From: an uncultured Dorea sp.
GTDB taxonomy: Bacteria > Bacillota > Clostridia > Lachnospirales > Lachnospiraceae
NCBI GenBank assembly: GCA_910578455.1
Contig: CAJTQA010000048.1
Coordinates: 1 to 24,304, forward strand
DNA length: 24,304 nt
Reading direction: 5' to 3'
Under the pieces are notes generated by a model, which was not told the origin of the DNA, did no database searches, and worked only from the letters and a program-made list of their open reading frames with translations. Shown here one piece after another: positions 1-7,436 of the stretch; the first letter of the stretch is position 1; each line of letters begins with the position of its first letter. Position numbers and translations under genes: made by a program.

Positions 1-2
1 TT

Positions 3-50
3 TTATGAACCCTTATACAAGTGCATCCAAAAATACACTTTATTTTTCAC
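3..50 (-). other. 15-codon open frame with strong SD downstream of the cobalamin riboswitch
   Basis: On the minus strand a GGAGG lies 5 nt before a GTG that opens the frame M-K-N-K-V-Y-F-W-M-H-L-Y-K-G-S followed by TAA. It is the first good translation start after the riboswitch at 231-458. I do not recognise it. It could be a leader peptide, the broken start of a gene, or chance. The gene the riboswitch serves must lie mainly beyond the left edge. Confidence 0.25.
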
Positions 51-145
51 TCTTTCCTCCTTTTCCATCATGCTTAAACGGCCTGCAGTTTTTACGCATT
101 CCGCTTCTGTTTTCACATAATAGCAGGAAAAACATACACAAAGAA

Positions 146-172
146 CTCCGCCATGCAAATGCACAGACGGAG
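146..172 (-). terminator. Candidate expression-platform hairpin of the cobalamin riboswitch
   Basis: On the minus strand CTCCGTC (172-166) can pair with GGCGGAG (152-146) and the stem can extend inward through TGTGCA/TGCAT. It is followed by a U-rich stretch (TTCTTTG, then TTTTT further on). It lies about 60 nt after the riboswitch aptamer, the usual place for a terminator that is switched by ligand. The U tract is imperfect, so the assignment is tentative. Confidence 0.4.
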
Positions 173-230
173 CAAGCAGTCATAAAACAGTACGACCAAT
201 TACTCGTGATCTGGAATTTCTTCCTGTACC

Positions 231-458
231 AGACAATTGGCAGGTTTCCTGGCTGAAAGATCCTCATGCGGACACTCCCTTCCCGATGCTTGTATGCATC
301 AGTGGACTATAAACACGGGTTCCCTAAGAAACCGCTGCATCCGCACTCCCTTATCACAGTGACGAGATCGTACAGGAATCACACCTGTTTCCCTTTTACC
401 CATTGCAGATACGCCCAAACTAAATCTGTAATTTCATCTGCTCCGGCACCAATTGTCT
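231..458 (-). ncRNA. Cobalamin (AdoCbl) riboswitch
   Basis: On the minus strand a perfect 10-bp closing stem is formed by 458-449 and 240-231. Between these arms lie the cobalamin aptamer signatures in order: GGTGCC near the start, AAAAGGGAA, CAGGTGTGATTCCTG, CGTCACTGTGA, a GTCCACTG segment, GGGAAGG, and the terminal box AGCCAGGAAACCTGCC next to the closing stem. Cobalamin riboswitches normally repress B12 synthesis or transport genes when coenzyme B12 is plentiful. It reads leftward, away from cobA-hemD, so its target is outside the window. A TATAAT box at 463-468 (minus) puts the transcription start at the first base of the closing stem, so it has its own promoter rather than depending on read-through from the hem operon. 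Confidence 0.95.
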
Positions 459-462
459 ATCT

Positions 463-468
463 ATTATA
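463..468 (-). promoter_or_regulatory. Promoter -10 box for the cobalamin riboswitch transcript
   Basis: TATAAT on the minus strand, placing transcription start near 456 at the 5' edge of the aptamer. No good -35 hexamer is visible at 17 nt (TAACTG), so the promoter is supported mainly by the -10 box and its position. Confidence 0.5.
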
Positions 469-497
469 TGAATTTAAGATTTTAACAGTTACATTCA

Positions 498-2048
498 TCA
501 ATTCACCTTTCTGACACCACCTCCCTTTCCTTGATTGCAGATGCAGGCCACAAGCTCATCCACCCCTGCATTCAGCGCGGTAACGGTTCTCATGCCCCGC
601 ATTTCGGCCGCCTGCCTCGTCTTCTCCCCGATGCATACGGCACAGATTCCCTCCAGGGAACCTCCCCCCGCCATCCGGCAGAATCCTTCCACTGTAGAGC
701 TGCTTGTAAAGACAGCTTTCGTAAACTCTCTCTCCTCGATGCAGGAGCGCAGAACCCCGCTGCATCCCTCTGCAATAACTGTATCATAAATTACAAGATC
801 TGTATATTCAATGGAATCATTTTCCCTGAGTTCTTTTAATATCTCTTCTCCCCCCAGGGAAGACCTGGCGATCAGCACCTTCGTCTTGCCGGCGCCCTCA
901 CCCCCCAGGTTTTCAGCGAGAAGCCTCCCTAATGACGCCCCGTCATATCTCTCAGGCATAAAATCCGCCACAATGCCCCTTGCAGCCAGCGCATCCTTCG
1001 TTCCCTGTCCGATAACGGCAAATTTCATATGAGCTGCGGCACGCATATCTCTTCCCGTCTCTGTCAATACCTGAAAAAAACGCTCCGCGCCGTAAGGGGA
1101 TGTCAGCACAAGAACCTGATACTCTTTAAGCCTTTCCAGCTCCCGGCTGATTTTCTCAAGTTTTCCCTTTTCAGTGACAGGCTCTGTCCGAATGGCCGGA
1201 ACAGACAGCACTTCTGCCCCGAGCTCCCTCAGGCGCTCCTCCAGCTTATCTCCCCGCCCATTTGGCCTTGTCACAATGATTCTCTCGCCAAAAAGCGGAA
1301 GTTTCTCGCGCCATGCGAAATCCTCTGCCAGGCGGCATACCTCTCCCACGATGATAACTGACGGAGCTTTTATCCCCTGTTTCTCCGCCTCTTTTTTTAA
1401 AGTCTTTACTGTCGCCAGGATCCTGCGCTGCCCGGCCACCGTTCCGTCCTGAAGGATGGCTGCAGGCATGTCCGGACTCATCCCGGCATCTAAAAGCCCC
1501 TCCATAATATCCGGAAGAGTCCTCACTCCCATAAGGAATACAAGCGTTCCACCGGCATCCACAAGGCCTTTATAGCAGATTTTCTTTCCCCCTCCGTCTC
1601 TTTGATGCCCCGTCACAATATGCACCGCAGACACATAATCCCGGTGAGTCACAGGAATTCCGCTGTAGGAGGGAACTGCCACGGGGGAAGTGATTCCCGG
1701 AACAACCTCAAAGGGGATATCCTCCCGCAAAAGCGCCTCTATCTCTTCGCCTCCCCTCCCAAACAGAAACGGATCCCCTCCTTTCAGGCGGATTACCTTT
1801 TTTCCCCGTTTCGCCTCTCTCACTAAAATCTCGTTGATCATTTCCTGAGGTATGGTGTGGCGCCCTGTACGTTTCCCCACATCTATAAGCTCCTTGCCTG
1901 CCGGAATCATGCTGATAACTTCTTTTCCCACAAGCCTGTCATAGACAATGCAGTCTCCCTCTGACAAAAGCCTTTTTGCCTTTACGGTCAAAAGCTCCGA
2001 AGAACCAGGCCCCGCGCCTGTGAGCCAAACCTTTCCTATCCGTTCCAT
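498..2048 (-). CDS. cobA-hemD: Uroporphyrinogen-III C-methyltransferase / uroporphyrinogen-III synthase fusion
   Basis: Bifunctional cytoplasmic enzyme of 516 aa. Residues 1 to about 245 are a SAM-dependent tetrapyrrole methyltransferase (SUMT): the N-terminal glycine-rich GAGPGSSELLT, and RLKGGDPFLFGRGGEE at about 87-102, are hallmark SUMT motifs. Residues from about 254 (IIVTRPNGRGDKLEERL) to the end match the two-lobed HemD fold. HemD closes hydroxymethylbilane to uroporphyrinogen III and SUMT methylates it at C2 and C7 to precorrin-2, the branch point to sirohaem and B12. The fusion is common in Clostridia. The ATG is preceded by GAGGAG at 6 nt. It is the last gene of the operon, about 30 nt after hemC. 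I see no clear terminator after it before the riboswitch promoter. Confidence 0.95.
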   Translation of the reverse strand: MERIGKVWLTGAGPGSSELLTVKAKRLLSEGDCIVYDRLVGKEVISMIPAGKELIDVGKRTGRHTIPQEMINEILVREAKRGKKVIRLKGGDPFLFGRGGEEIEALLREDIPFEVVPGITSPVAVPSYSGIPVTHRDYVSAVHIVTGHQRDGGGKKICYKGLVDAGGTLVFLMGVRTLPDIMEGLLDAGMSPDMPAAILQDGTVAGQRRILATVKTLKKEAEKQGIKAPSVIIVGEVCRLAEDFAWREKLPLFGERIIVTRPNGRGDKLEERLRELGAEVLSVPAIRTEPVTEKGKLEKISRELERLKEYQVLVLTSPYGAERFFQVLTETGRDMRAAAHMKFAVIGQGTKDALAARGIVADFMPERYDGASLGRLLAENLGGEGAGKTKVLIARSSLGGEEILKELRENDSIEYTDLVIYDTVIAEGCSGVLRSCIEEREFTKAVFTSSSTVEGFCRMAGGGSLEGICAVCIGEKTRQAAEMRGMRTVTALNAGVDELVACICNQGKGGGVRKVN

Positions 2049-2078
2049 ATCTCCTCATTTCCGGGAATATCCCTTTTT

Positions 2079-2966
2079 TTATTCCGAACATGCCCTCTTA
2101 AGCTCTCTTGCCAGAGCTGTTCCAAGCTCTTCAGGATTTTTCCGCTCTCCTGTAAGCCCCATCTTCCGGTAAATCTTTGTCTCTTCATCAAAATACAATC
2201 CCAGAAGCCTCATGCGCCTCTCATCAATAATCTCCGCACATGCTCCGATAGGCAGCGCGCAGCTGCCGTTTAAGTACGCCACAAATGCCCGCTCGCACAG
2301 GGCGCACTGCCTTGCCTCCTCGTCAAAGAATCCCTGAAGAAAGGTATTGTCCTCCCCGGCCCGGCCCTGTATGCAGAGAATCCCCTGGCCTGCCGCCGGA
2401 ACCATCTCTTCCGGAGAAAAATACCGGCTGATGCGCCCGGAAAGCCCAAGCCTTTTTAAGCCTGCCGCTGCCAGAACCAGTGCGCCGTACTCGCCGCCGT
2501 CCAGCTTTTCCAGCCTGGTAAGGACATTTCCCCTTATATTTTTAACCTCCGCATCCGGGTAGAGCTCTTTAAGCTGCAGCGCGCGCCGGTTGCTAGAGCA
2601 TCCGATAGGAGCGCCGTAATCATATCCTGGCTTTCCTTTCGGCAGCACAAGCACATCCCTGACATCCTCCCTGGCAGAAAATCCAATCATCGGAAGGTCT
2701 TTCGGAACTTCCATGGGCACGTCCTTTAAGCTATGCACAGATAAATCCGTCACTTTATTTCTCAGAGCAATGTCAAGCTCTTTTACAAACAGTCCTTTCC
2801 CTCCGATTGCGTCCAGTTTCCTGTCCAATATTTTATCGCCTGTCGTCACCAGCGTCACCAGGCGCGCGCCGTACCCTTCGCAGGCATTCTCGATATAATC
2901 CGCCACTATTTCAGCCTGTCTGCATGCAAGGCTGCTTTTCCTTGTTCCAATCTTAATTATCTTCAT
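2079..2966 (-). CDS. hemC: Hydroxymethylbilane synthase (porphobilinogen deaminase)
   Basis: 295 aa, the normal family length. It polymerises four porphobilinogens into hydroxymethylbilane in the cytoplasm. The start KIIKIGTRKSSLA, the segment VHSLKDVPME, and the cofactor-attachment motif NGSCALPIGA with Cys236 (dipyrromethane cofactor) are all present. I chose the ATG at 2966, which overlaps the cobI stop in an ATGA arrangement. A frame extension to a TTG at 2978 adds only M-D-K-H and has no better SD. It sits between cobI and cobA-hemD and feeds the latter directly. Confidence 0.95.
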   Translation of the reverse strand: MKIIKIGTRKSSLACRQAEIVADYIENACEGYGARLVTLVTTGDKILDRKLDAIGGKGLFVKELDIALRNKVTDLSVHSLKDVPMEVPKDLPMIGFSAREDVRDVLVLPKGKPGYDYGAPIGCSSNRRALQLKELYPDAEVKNIRGNVLTRLEKLDGGEYGALVLAAAGLKRLGLSGRISRYFSPEEMVPAAGQGILCIQGRAGEDNTFLQGFFDEEARQCALCERAFVAYLNGSCALPIGACAEIIDERRMRLLGLYFDEETKIYRKMGLTGERKNPEELGTALARELKRACSE

Positions 2967-3679
2967 ATGCTTATCCAAGGCAATCCTTTTTCCGTCTCTT
3001 TCTCCCTGACCAGGACAATGGAGTAATAGCTTGCCTGCTCCGGCATATCCTCCACACGCCTGTGCACCTTCTCATCCTGCATACCGCAGTTTTCCACCAT
3101 CGCAGCCTCTATGCCGTTTTCCAGAAGGAGCTGTTTTACTTCCGCCATCTTTGACGCCGCCTTCATAAGCACCTTGCTGCCTTTTAGCTCAAGCGCCCCC
3201 TCAATGTCATAGTTTGAAGGGATGACGTGCATCTGCTCTGACCGGTCGGCAAGGCTGACCCCCAGGCTTGCCGCCACAGCGCAGAAAGAAGGAATCCCAT
3301 TAATAATCTCCGCCTTATGCCCGGATTCTTCTACAATCCGGTGGATATAAATATAGGTGGAATAGATTGTCGGGTCTCCCAGGGTGAGATAGGCGACATC
3401 TTTCCCTTCTTTTAGCTTTTCCATAATGCGCTCCGCCGCTCTCCTGTAGCTTTCTGACAGGACATTCCTGTCTTTCGTCATAGGAGTGGAAAGGTTCAGG
3501 CATTCCTTCTTTTCTATATCTTCTATTGCCCCTCTGGCAATCTTATAGCTTACCGCATGTTCCTTTCCCATTGCCGGAACGGCAATGACAGGGCATTTGC
3601 AAATCGTCTCTGCCGCAAGCAGCGTGAGAAGCTTCGGGTCTCCAGGGCCTACGCCCACGCCGTATAGTGTTCCGCTCAT
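2963..3679 (-). CDS. cobI: Precorrin-2 / cobalt-factor II C20-methyltransferase
   Basis: 238 aa SAM-dependent tetrapyrrole methyltransferase of the CobI/CbiL family (TIGR01467 type). It has the N-terminal GVGVGPGDPKLLTL glycine loop and the later TLGDPTIYSTYIYIH segment typical of this branch. It methylates C20 of precorrin-2 or its cobalt chelate, the first committed corrin step after precorrin-2. Given the anaerobic lineage, the cobalt-factor II (CbiL) substrate is more likely, but the sequence alone does not settle this. It lies between hemB and hemC and overlaps hemC by 4 nt. Other cbi genes are not in the window and may lie past the left edge behind the cobalamin riboswitch. Confidence 0.9.
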   Translation of the reverse strand: MSGTLYGVGVGPGDPKLLTLLAAETICKCPVIAVPAMGKEHAVSYKIARGAIEDIEKKECLNLSTPMTKDRNVLSESYRRAAERIMEKLKEGKDVAYLTLGDPTIYSTYIYIHRIVEESGHKAEIINGIPSFCAVAASLGVSLADRSEQMHVIPSNYDIEGALELKGSKVLMKAASKMAEVKQLLLENGIEAAMVENCGMQDEKVHRRVEDMPEQASYYSIVLVREKETEKGLPWISI

Positions 3680-3739
3680 CTGTATCTGCCTTTCTTTTCC
3701 ATCTTGTCTATCTTATCTGTCTTATCTATTTTATCTTTT

Positions 3740-4711
3740 TTAAATCCCGTCTTCCCGGATCCATCCGGCCGCGTCCAGGGCATGATAAGTAATGATCATT
3801 TTTGCCCCGGCCCGTTTCATGCCGGTGAGGTTTTCCATCACAATCCTCTTCTCGTCAATCCATCCCTTTGCTGCTGCCGCTTTCACCATGGCATACTCGC
3901 CGCTGACATTATAGGCGATGACCGGAACGTTGAATCTCATCGAAGATTCTTTGATAACGTCAAGATATGCCATAGCCGGCTTTGCAATAACCATGTCCGC
4001 GCCCTCTCTTAGATCCTGTTCAATCTCCCGAAGCGCCTCTCTTCCGTTGGCTGGATCCATCTGATAGCTCCTCCTGTCGCCAAACTGCGGCGCTGACTGT
4101 GCCGCATCCCGGAATGGTCCGTAGTAGCCTGATGCAAATTTCGCGCTGTAAGAAACAACAGGAATATTTAAAAATCCTTCTTTGTCCAGTCCGGTGCGGA
4201 TTGACTCCACCATATGGTCCATCATACCGCTGGGGGCAACCATATCAACCCCGGCTCCTGCATAGCTGACTGCTATTTTAGCAAGCAGCGGAAGCGTTAA
4301 GTCATTGTCCACCTCTCCGCCGCTCAAGATTCCGCAATGCCCATGAGATGTATATTCGCACAGGCAGACATCCGCAATGATTACCATATCCGGATATTTC
4401 GCCCTGATGTGCCGTATTGCCTGCTGAACCACCCCATTCTCGTCATAAGCTCCCGTGCCTGTCTCATCCTTACAGGCCGGAATTCCGAACAAAAGGACCG
4501 ATGAAATCCCTGCCTTATCAATCCTTTCAAGCTCCTCATCCAAGCGGTCAACAGAATACTGGCAGATTCCGGGCATAGACTCTACCGGACGGCAGATATC
4601 CTCTCCTTCTATGATAAAGAGGGGATAGATCAGCTCGTCTATGCGGACATGAGACTCCCTTACCATTTTCCGTATATTTTCTGTCCTTCTTAATCTTCTC
4701 ATTCTGTCCAT
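3740..4711 (-). CDS. hemB: Delta-aminolevulinic acid dehydratase (porphobilinogen synthase)
   Basis: 323 aa, full length. It condenses two 5-aminolevulinates to porphobilinogen in the cytoplasm. The Schiff-base lysines are visible as K191 (SYSAKFASGYYGPFRDA) and K244 (MVIAKPAMAYLDVI). The cysteine triad C116, C118 and C126 (DVCLCEYTSHGHCG) points to the zinc-dependent form rather than the magnesium-only form. The start ATG follows AAGGGG; a second Met at residue 4 is an alternative. It begins 6 nt after the upstream EamA gene ends. hemA and hemL, which make the substrate, are not in this window. Confidence 0.96.
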   Translation of the reverse strand: MDRMRRLRRTENIRKMVRESHVRIDELIYPLFIIEGEDICRPVESMPGICQYSVDRLDEELERIDKAGISSVLLFGIPACKDETGTGAYDENGVVQQAIRHIRAKYPDMVIIADVCLCEYTSHGHCGILSGGEVDNDLTLPLLAKIAVSYAGAGVDMVAPSGMMDHMVESIRTGLDKEGFLNIPVVSYSAKFASGYYGPFRDAAQSAPQFGDRRSYQMDPANGREALREIEQDLREGADMVIAKPAMAYLDVIKESSMRFNVPVIAYNVSGEYAMVKAAAAKGWIDEKRIVMENLTGMKRAGAKMIITYHALDAAGWIREDGI

Positions 4712-4717
4712 AGTATT

Positions 4718-5629
4718 TTACCCCTTTTCCTTCCCGCGGCGCCTCTCCGGAAGCTGCGCCAGCATGATCGCCGCAAACATAAGTGCACATCCCGCAGCCT
4801 CCCGCACAGAAAGCCTCTGCCCTAGGATTAGCCAGCCGGCCAATACCGAAAAGCATGATTCCAGGCTCAGAATCAGCGACGCGATAGCCGGGTTCACATT
4901 CTTCTGCCCTACGATCTGCAGCGTATAGGCCACGCCGCTTGAAAGCACCCCGGCATAAAGAATCGGCGCCCAGCTTTTCATAAGCGCCCCAAGTTCCGGG
5001 GTTTCCAAAGCATACATGGGAACCAGAGACAAAAGCCCGCACACGAAAAACTGGATGCAGGACATCTTTACACCGTCAGCCCTGGGCGAGAAATAATCGA
5101 TGACCAAAATATGCATGGTAAATACCAGCGCGCACAAAAATACCAGTATGTCTCCCTTTCCGATGGTCAGCCTCTCCGTTATGCAGAGGAGATACAGCCC
5201 GATCAATGACAGGGCCACCGCGATCCAGACTCTGCCGCCAATCTTCTTATGCAGGAAAATTCCGCACACCGGAACGATGACGATGTAGCATGCCGTGATA
5301 AATCCCGCCTTTCCCACCGTCGTGTACTGAAGTCCTACCTGCTGAAGGCTCCCGGCGATAAAAAGCACCGTTCCGCAGGAGATTCCTCCCAGAATCAGAT
5401 CTTTTCTTCCTCCCGGCGCCTGCACGTCCTTGCTCTTTCTTTCCGTATCTCTCCCGTTCAGCCTGTCCAGAAGCCAGATGCACGGAAGAAGGGCTGCCGC
5501 CCCCACAAAATTCCTCACTCCGTTAAATGTAAATGGCCCCAGGTAGTCCATCCCGACGCTCTGGGCCACAAATGCCGTTCCCCATATAAAGGCTGCTGTC
5601 ATAAGCATCGCCGCATTCTTTAGTCTCAT
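4718..5629 (-). CDS. EamA/DMT-family membrane transporter
   Basis: 303 aa with about ten hydrophobic segments in two tandem halves, the EamA (drug/metabolite transporter) layout. The N-terminus AAMLMTAAFIWGTAFVAQS and the second-half segment SSGVAYTLQIVGQKNVNPAIASLILSLE are typical. The C-terminus is basic (PERRRGKEKG). Substrate is unknown: the family exports or imports small metabolites. It is the first gene of the hem/cob operon, with GAGGAG upstream of its ATG and hemB 6 nt downstream. A link to tetrapyrrole precursors is possible from context but not shown by sequence. Confidence 0.85.
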   Translation of the reverse strand: MRLKNAAMLMTAAFIWGTAFVAQSVGMDYLGPFTFNGVRNFVGAAALLPCIWLLDRLNGRDTERKSKDVQAPGGRKDLILGGISCGTVLFIAGSLQQVGLQYTTVGKAGFITACYIVIVPVCGIFLHKKIGGRVWIAVALSLIGLYLLCITERLTIGKGDILVFLCALVFTMHILVIDYFSPRADGVKMSCIQFFVCGLLSLVPMYALETPELGALMKSWAPILYAGVLSSGVAYTLQIVGQKNVNPAIASLILSLESCFSVLAGWLILGQRLSVREAAGCALMFAAIMLAQLPERRRGKEKG

Positions 5630-5662
5630 AATTCTGTCTCCTCATTTGTTACTAATTGAAAT

Positions 5663-5695
5663 AGTATATCATATTTTTCCTCCCCGTGGTAGAAT
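5663..5695. promoter_or_regulatory. Divergent promoter pair (EamA-hem operon / TIGR02206 gene)
   Basis: On the minus strand TATACT (5663-5668) is preceded by TGA, an extended -10 (TGnTATACT), and would drive the EamA-hem operon. On the plus strand TAGAAT (5690-5695) is preceded by TGG, also an extended -10, and would drive the gene at 5748. Neither has a convincing -35, which fits extended -10 promoters. The assignment is tentative. Confidence 0.4.
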
Positions 5696-5747
5696 ATTTA
5701 TGTATGGCTCCTGTTATTTTGTGCAATATTATAAAACAGAGGTTTTT

Positions 5748-6398
5748 ATGATGAAAAAAAATATCCGGTTTTTCTTTGCCTGCGGTACGATCATGTTACT
5801 CAGCGAAATATGGAAACAATACTGCATTACATTTCTTATAAATGAACATGCCTACGACTGGTGGCACTTTCCCTTCCAGCTCTGCAGCGTGCCGATGTAT
5901 CTGTGCCTTCTGCTGCCTTTTGTGCCTGAAGACATTCAGGAAATATTTCTGACTTTCCTCATGACCTTCGGGATGATGGGGGGAATCTTCACATTTTTTG
6001 ACACAAGCGGCATGCATTACCCCTACGCCCCCCTGACCGCCCATTCCTATCTGTGGCATGTTCTTCTCGTCATTATAGGCGCCATTGCAGGAATATGCCT
6101 TAACAAAAGCGGATGCAGCCCCAAAAGCCCCCTGCGGAAATTTTCTGGCAGCGCCTGCTGTTATCTCATCTGCTGCGCGATTGCCACTGTATTTAACATC
6201 ATTTTTCATCCGTACGGAGATATCAACATGTTTTACATCAGCCCCTATTACGCCATGGGGCAGAAAGTGTTCAGAAAAATCGCCCTGCTGTGCGGAAACA
6301 CCGCAGGAATCTTTATATACATCGCCGCCAGCCTGGCCGGCGCTTATATGATTTTTCTTATCTGGAATAAAGGCCGCAGCACAGAAAATCAGCATTGA
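5748..6398 (+). CDS. TIGR02206 (YwaF-like) integral membrane protein
   Basis: 216 aa with about six to seven hydrophobic segments. The segment WWHFPFQLCSVPMYLCLLLP (a helix with His and Cys just after a helix-helix turn) and the later conserved polar positions inside membrane segments (FFDTSGMHYPYAPLTAHSYLWH) resemble the YwaF/TIGR02206 family, whose function is unknown. I chose the ATG at 5748 (followed by a second ATG), because AGAGG sits just upstream; an open frame extends back to 5646 but its N-terminal part is not membrane-like and overlaps the promoter region. It is followed after 65 nt by an unrecognised small gene on the same strand. Confidence 0.75.
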   Translation: MMKKNIRFFFACGTIMLLSEIWKQYCITFLINEHAYDWWHFPFQLCSVPMYLCLLLPFVPEDIQEIFLTFLMTFGMMGGIFTFFDTSGMHYPYAPLTAHSYLWHVLLVIIGAIAGICLNKSGCSPKSPLRKFSGSACCYLICCAIATVFNIIFHPYGDINMFYISPYYAMGQKVFRKIALLCGNTAGIFIYIAASLAGAYMIFLIWNKGRSTENQH

Positions 6399-6463
6399 AA
6401 AAAACTTGGCTTTCGGCGATAATAATTAAAGAAGACAACAGTATGTCAAGGAGGAAAATCACT

Positions 6464-6814
6464 ATGATTACAGAACGGATTTTAAAATGCCCAGGATTTC
6501 TCTATGAACTTAAGGGCAAATATTATTATTTAGGGAAATGGATCTGCAGAGAATGTGACAATACAGACGCATCCGACAGCGCCTTTATGTACCGCATGAG
6601 CCGCAGAGAGGGAGAAGATGCCGAAACAAGCCTTTATTTCCAGAAAATCCGGGCTTTTGCAGACTTCGCACTGGAAGTTCCCTACAATCCGGCAAAAATA
6701 AGAGAAAATCTCGGAGCGCTGCTGGGAGAGCTTTCTGCTGCTGAGCTCGCCCCCCTTGAAGAACAGCTGGACCATTTTGAAGAAGATTACAGAAGATATT
6801 GCGGAGAATTATAA
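6464..6814 (+). CDS. Unrecognised 116-aa acidic protein
   Basis: I do not recognise this protein. The ATG is supported by a strong AGGAGG at 6449-6454 (9 nt spacing). The first half is aromatic-rich (GFLYELKGKYYYLGKW) with a C-R-E-C pair; the second half is predicted helical and acidic (LGELSAAELAPLEEQLDHFEED). There is no signal peptide or membrane segment, so it is likely cytoplasmic. It follows the TIGR02206 gene on the same strand and ends at a terminator, so the two are probably co-transcribed. A longer frame back to a TTG at 6395 has no SD. Confidence 0.7.
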   Translation: MITERILKCPGFLYELKGKYYYLGKWICRECDNTDASDSAFMYRMSRREGEDAETSLYFQKIRAFADFALEVPYNPAKIRENLGALLGELSAAELAPLEEQLDHFEEDYRRYCGEL

Positions 6815-6820
6815 AGAAAG

Positions 6821-6845
6821 GGGAAAGCGGCCTTACTGCTTTCCC
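6821..6845. terminator. Bidirectional terminator between convergent genes
   Basis: GGGAAAGC (6821-6828) pairs perfectly with GCTTTCCC (6838-6845). On the plus strand it is followed by TCCTCTTTT; on the minus strand by CCTTTCTTT. It overlaps the last codons of the FNT gene and serves both that gene and the small gene ending at 6814. Confidence 0.7.
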
Positions 6846-7405
6846 TCCTCTTTTATCAGGTAATGCGTCACGATGGAACCCAATGAATTTCCTGCTACCA
6901 CGCAGAGGAATTTCCCTGCGTTGTCAATGCTGAAGTTTATCGCCAGATATGGGAAATCCGCAATACAGTGCTCAAATCCCGACAAGATAAATACCATAAT
7001 GCAGAAAACCGTAATCACCGTATTTTTACAGTATACAGCCACAAACATAAGTACGCCGCAAAAGCAGCCGAAGATAAACATCGCCGGATACCCTGCGGAA
7101 AATTTATTCTCCGACACATTCAAAAGCTTTTCCATCACATCTCCTCTCTGAGACGCGATGGCAAGAGTCGGAACCAGCACTCCCGCAAGGTTGCCTAAAA
7201 GCATCACTCCTAAATCTTTTGCAGGAACCGTCCGCACAAATCCAATCTTCCCTGTATATAGTTTCAGCCCGCAGTGGATGATCGTAAGCAACGCCAGCGA
7301 AAACAGCATCGCCCCCGCATAGCGGTTTTCCGACACCGTATTAACTACAACTCCGATCCCTACCAGCATGCCGCTCAAAACAGACTGCCTGATTATCGTA
7401 TTCAT
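6833..7405 (-). CDS. Compact formate/nitrite transporter (FNT) family channel
   Basis: 190 aa, much shorter than FocA/NirC (about 260-285 aa), yet six hydrophobic segments can be counted. The FNT landmarks are present: TGKIGF after the second segment, GNLAGVLV in the third, and the pore-region GFEHCIADFPY that corresponds to the GFEHSIAN histidine region of FocA. It therefore looks like a complete but trimmed channel that conducts a small monovalent anion such as formate, nitrite, hydrosulfide or similar. Substrate is not decided by the sequence. AAAGGAG precedes the ATG. It starts 31 nt after coaBC ends and is likely co-transcribed with it. Confidence 0.75.
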   Translation of the reverse strand: MNTIIRQSVLSGMLVGIGVVVNTVSENRYAGAMLFSLALLTIIHCGLKLYTGKIGFVRTVPAKDLGVMLLGNLAGVLVPTLAIASQRGDVMEKLLNVSENKFSAGYPAMFIFGCFCGVLMFVAVYCKNTVITVFCIMVFILSGFEHCIADFPYLAINFSIDNAGKFLCVVAGNSLGSIVTHYLIKEEGKQ

Positions 7406-7436
7406 ATAGAGTCTCCTTTTGCATATTTTTTTTACT

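Noticed and set aside
40..267. Open frame on the minus strand overlapping the riboswitch end
   Set aside because: It begins within the 3' conserved box of the cobalamin riboswitch and has no SD; its residues show no protein-like pattern.
2967..2978. Longer hemC start at a TTG (M-D-K-H)
   Set aside because: The ATG at 2966 matches the family N-terminus and overlaps the cobI stop in an ordinary ATGA coupling.
5796..6395. 199-aa minus-strand frame opposite the TIGR02206 gene
   Set aside because: It is antisense to a membrane protein with a proper SD and promoter; no SD or recognisable motif on the minus strand.
6833..7405. FNT gene as a truncated pseudogene
   Set aside because: It has a strong SD, six helices, pore motifs and a proper stop next to a terminator, so it is more likely a compact intact protein.
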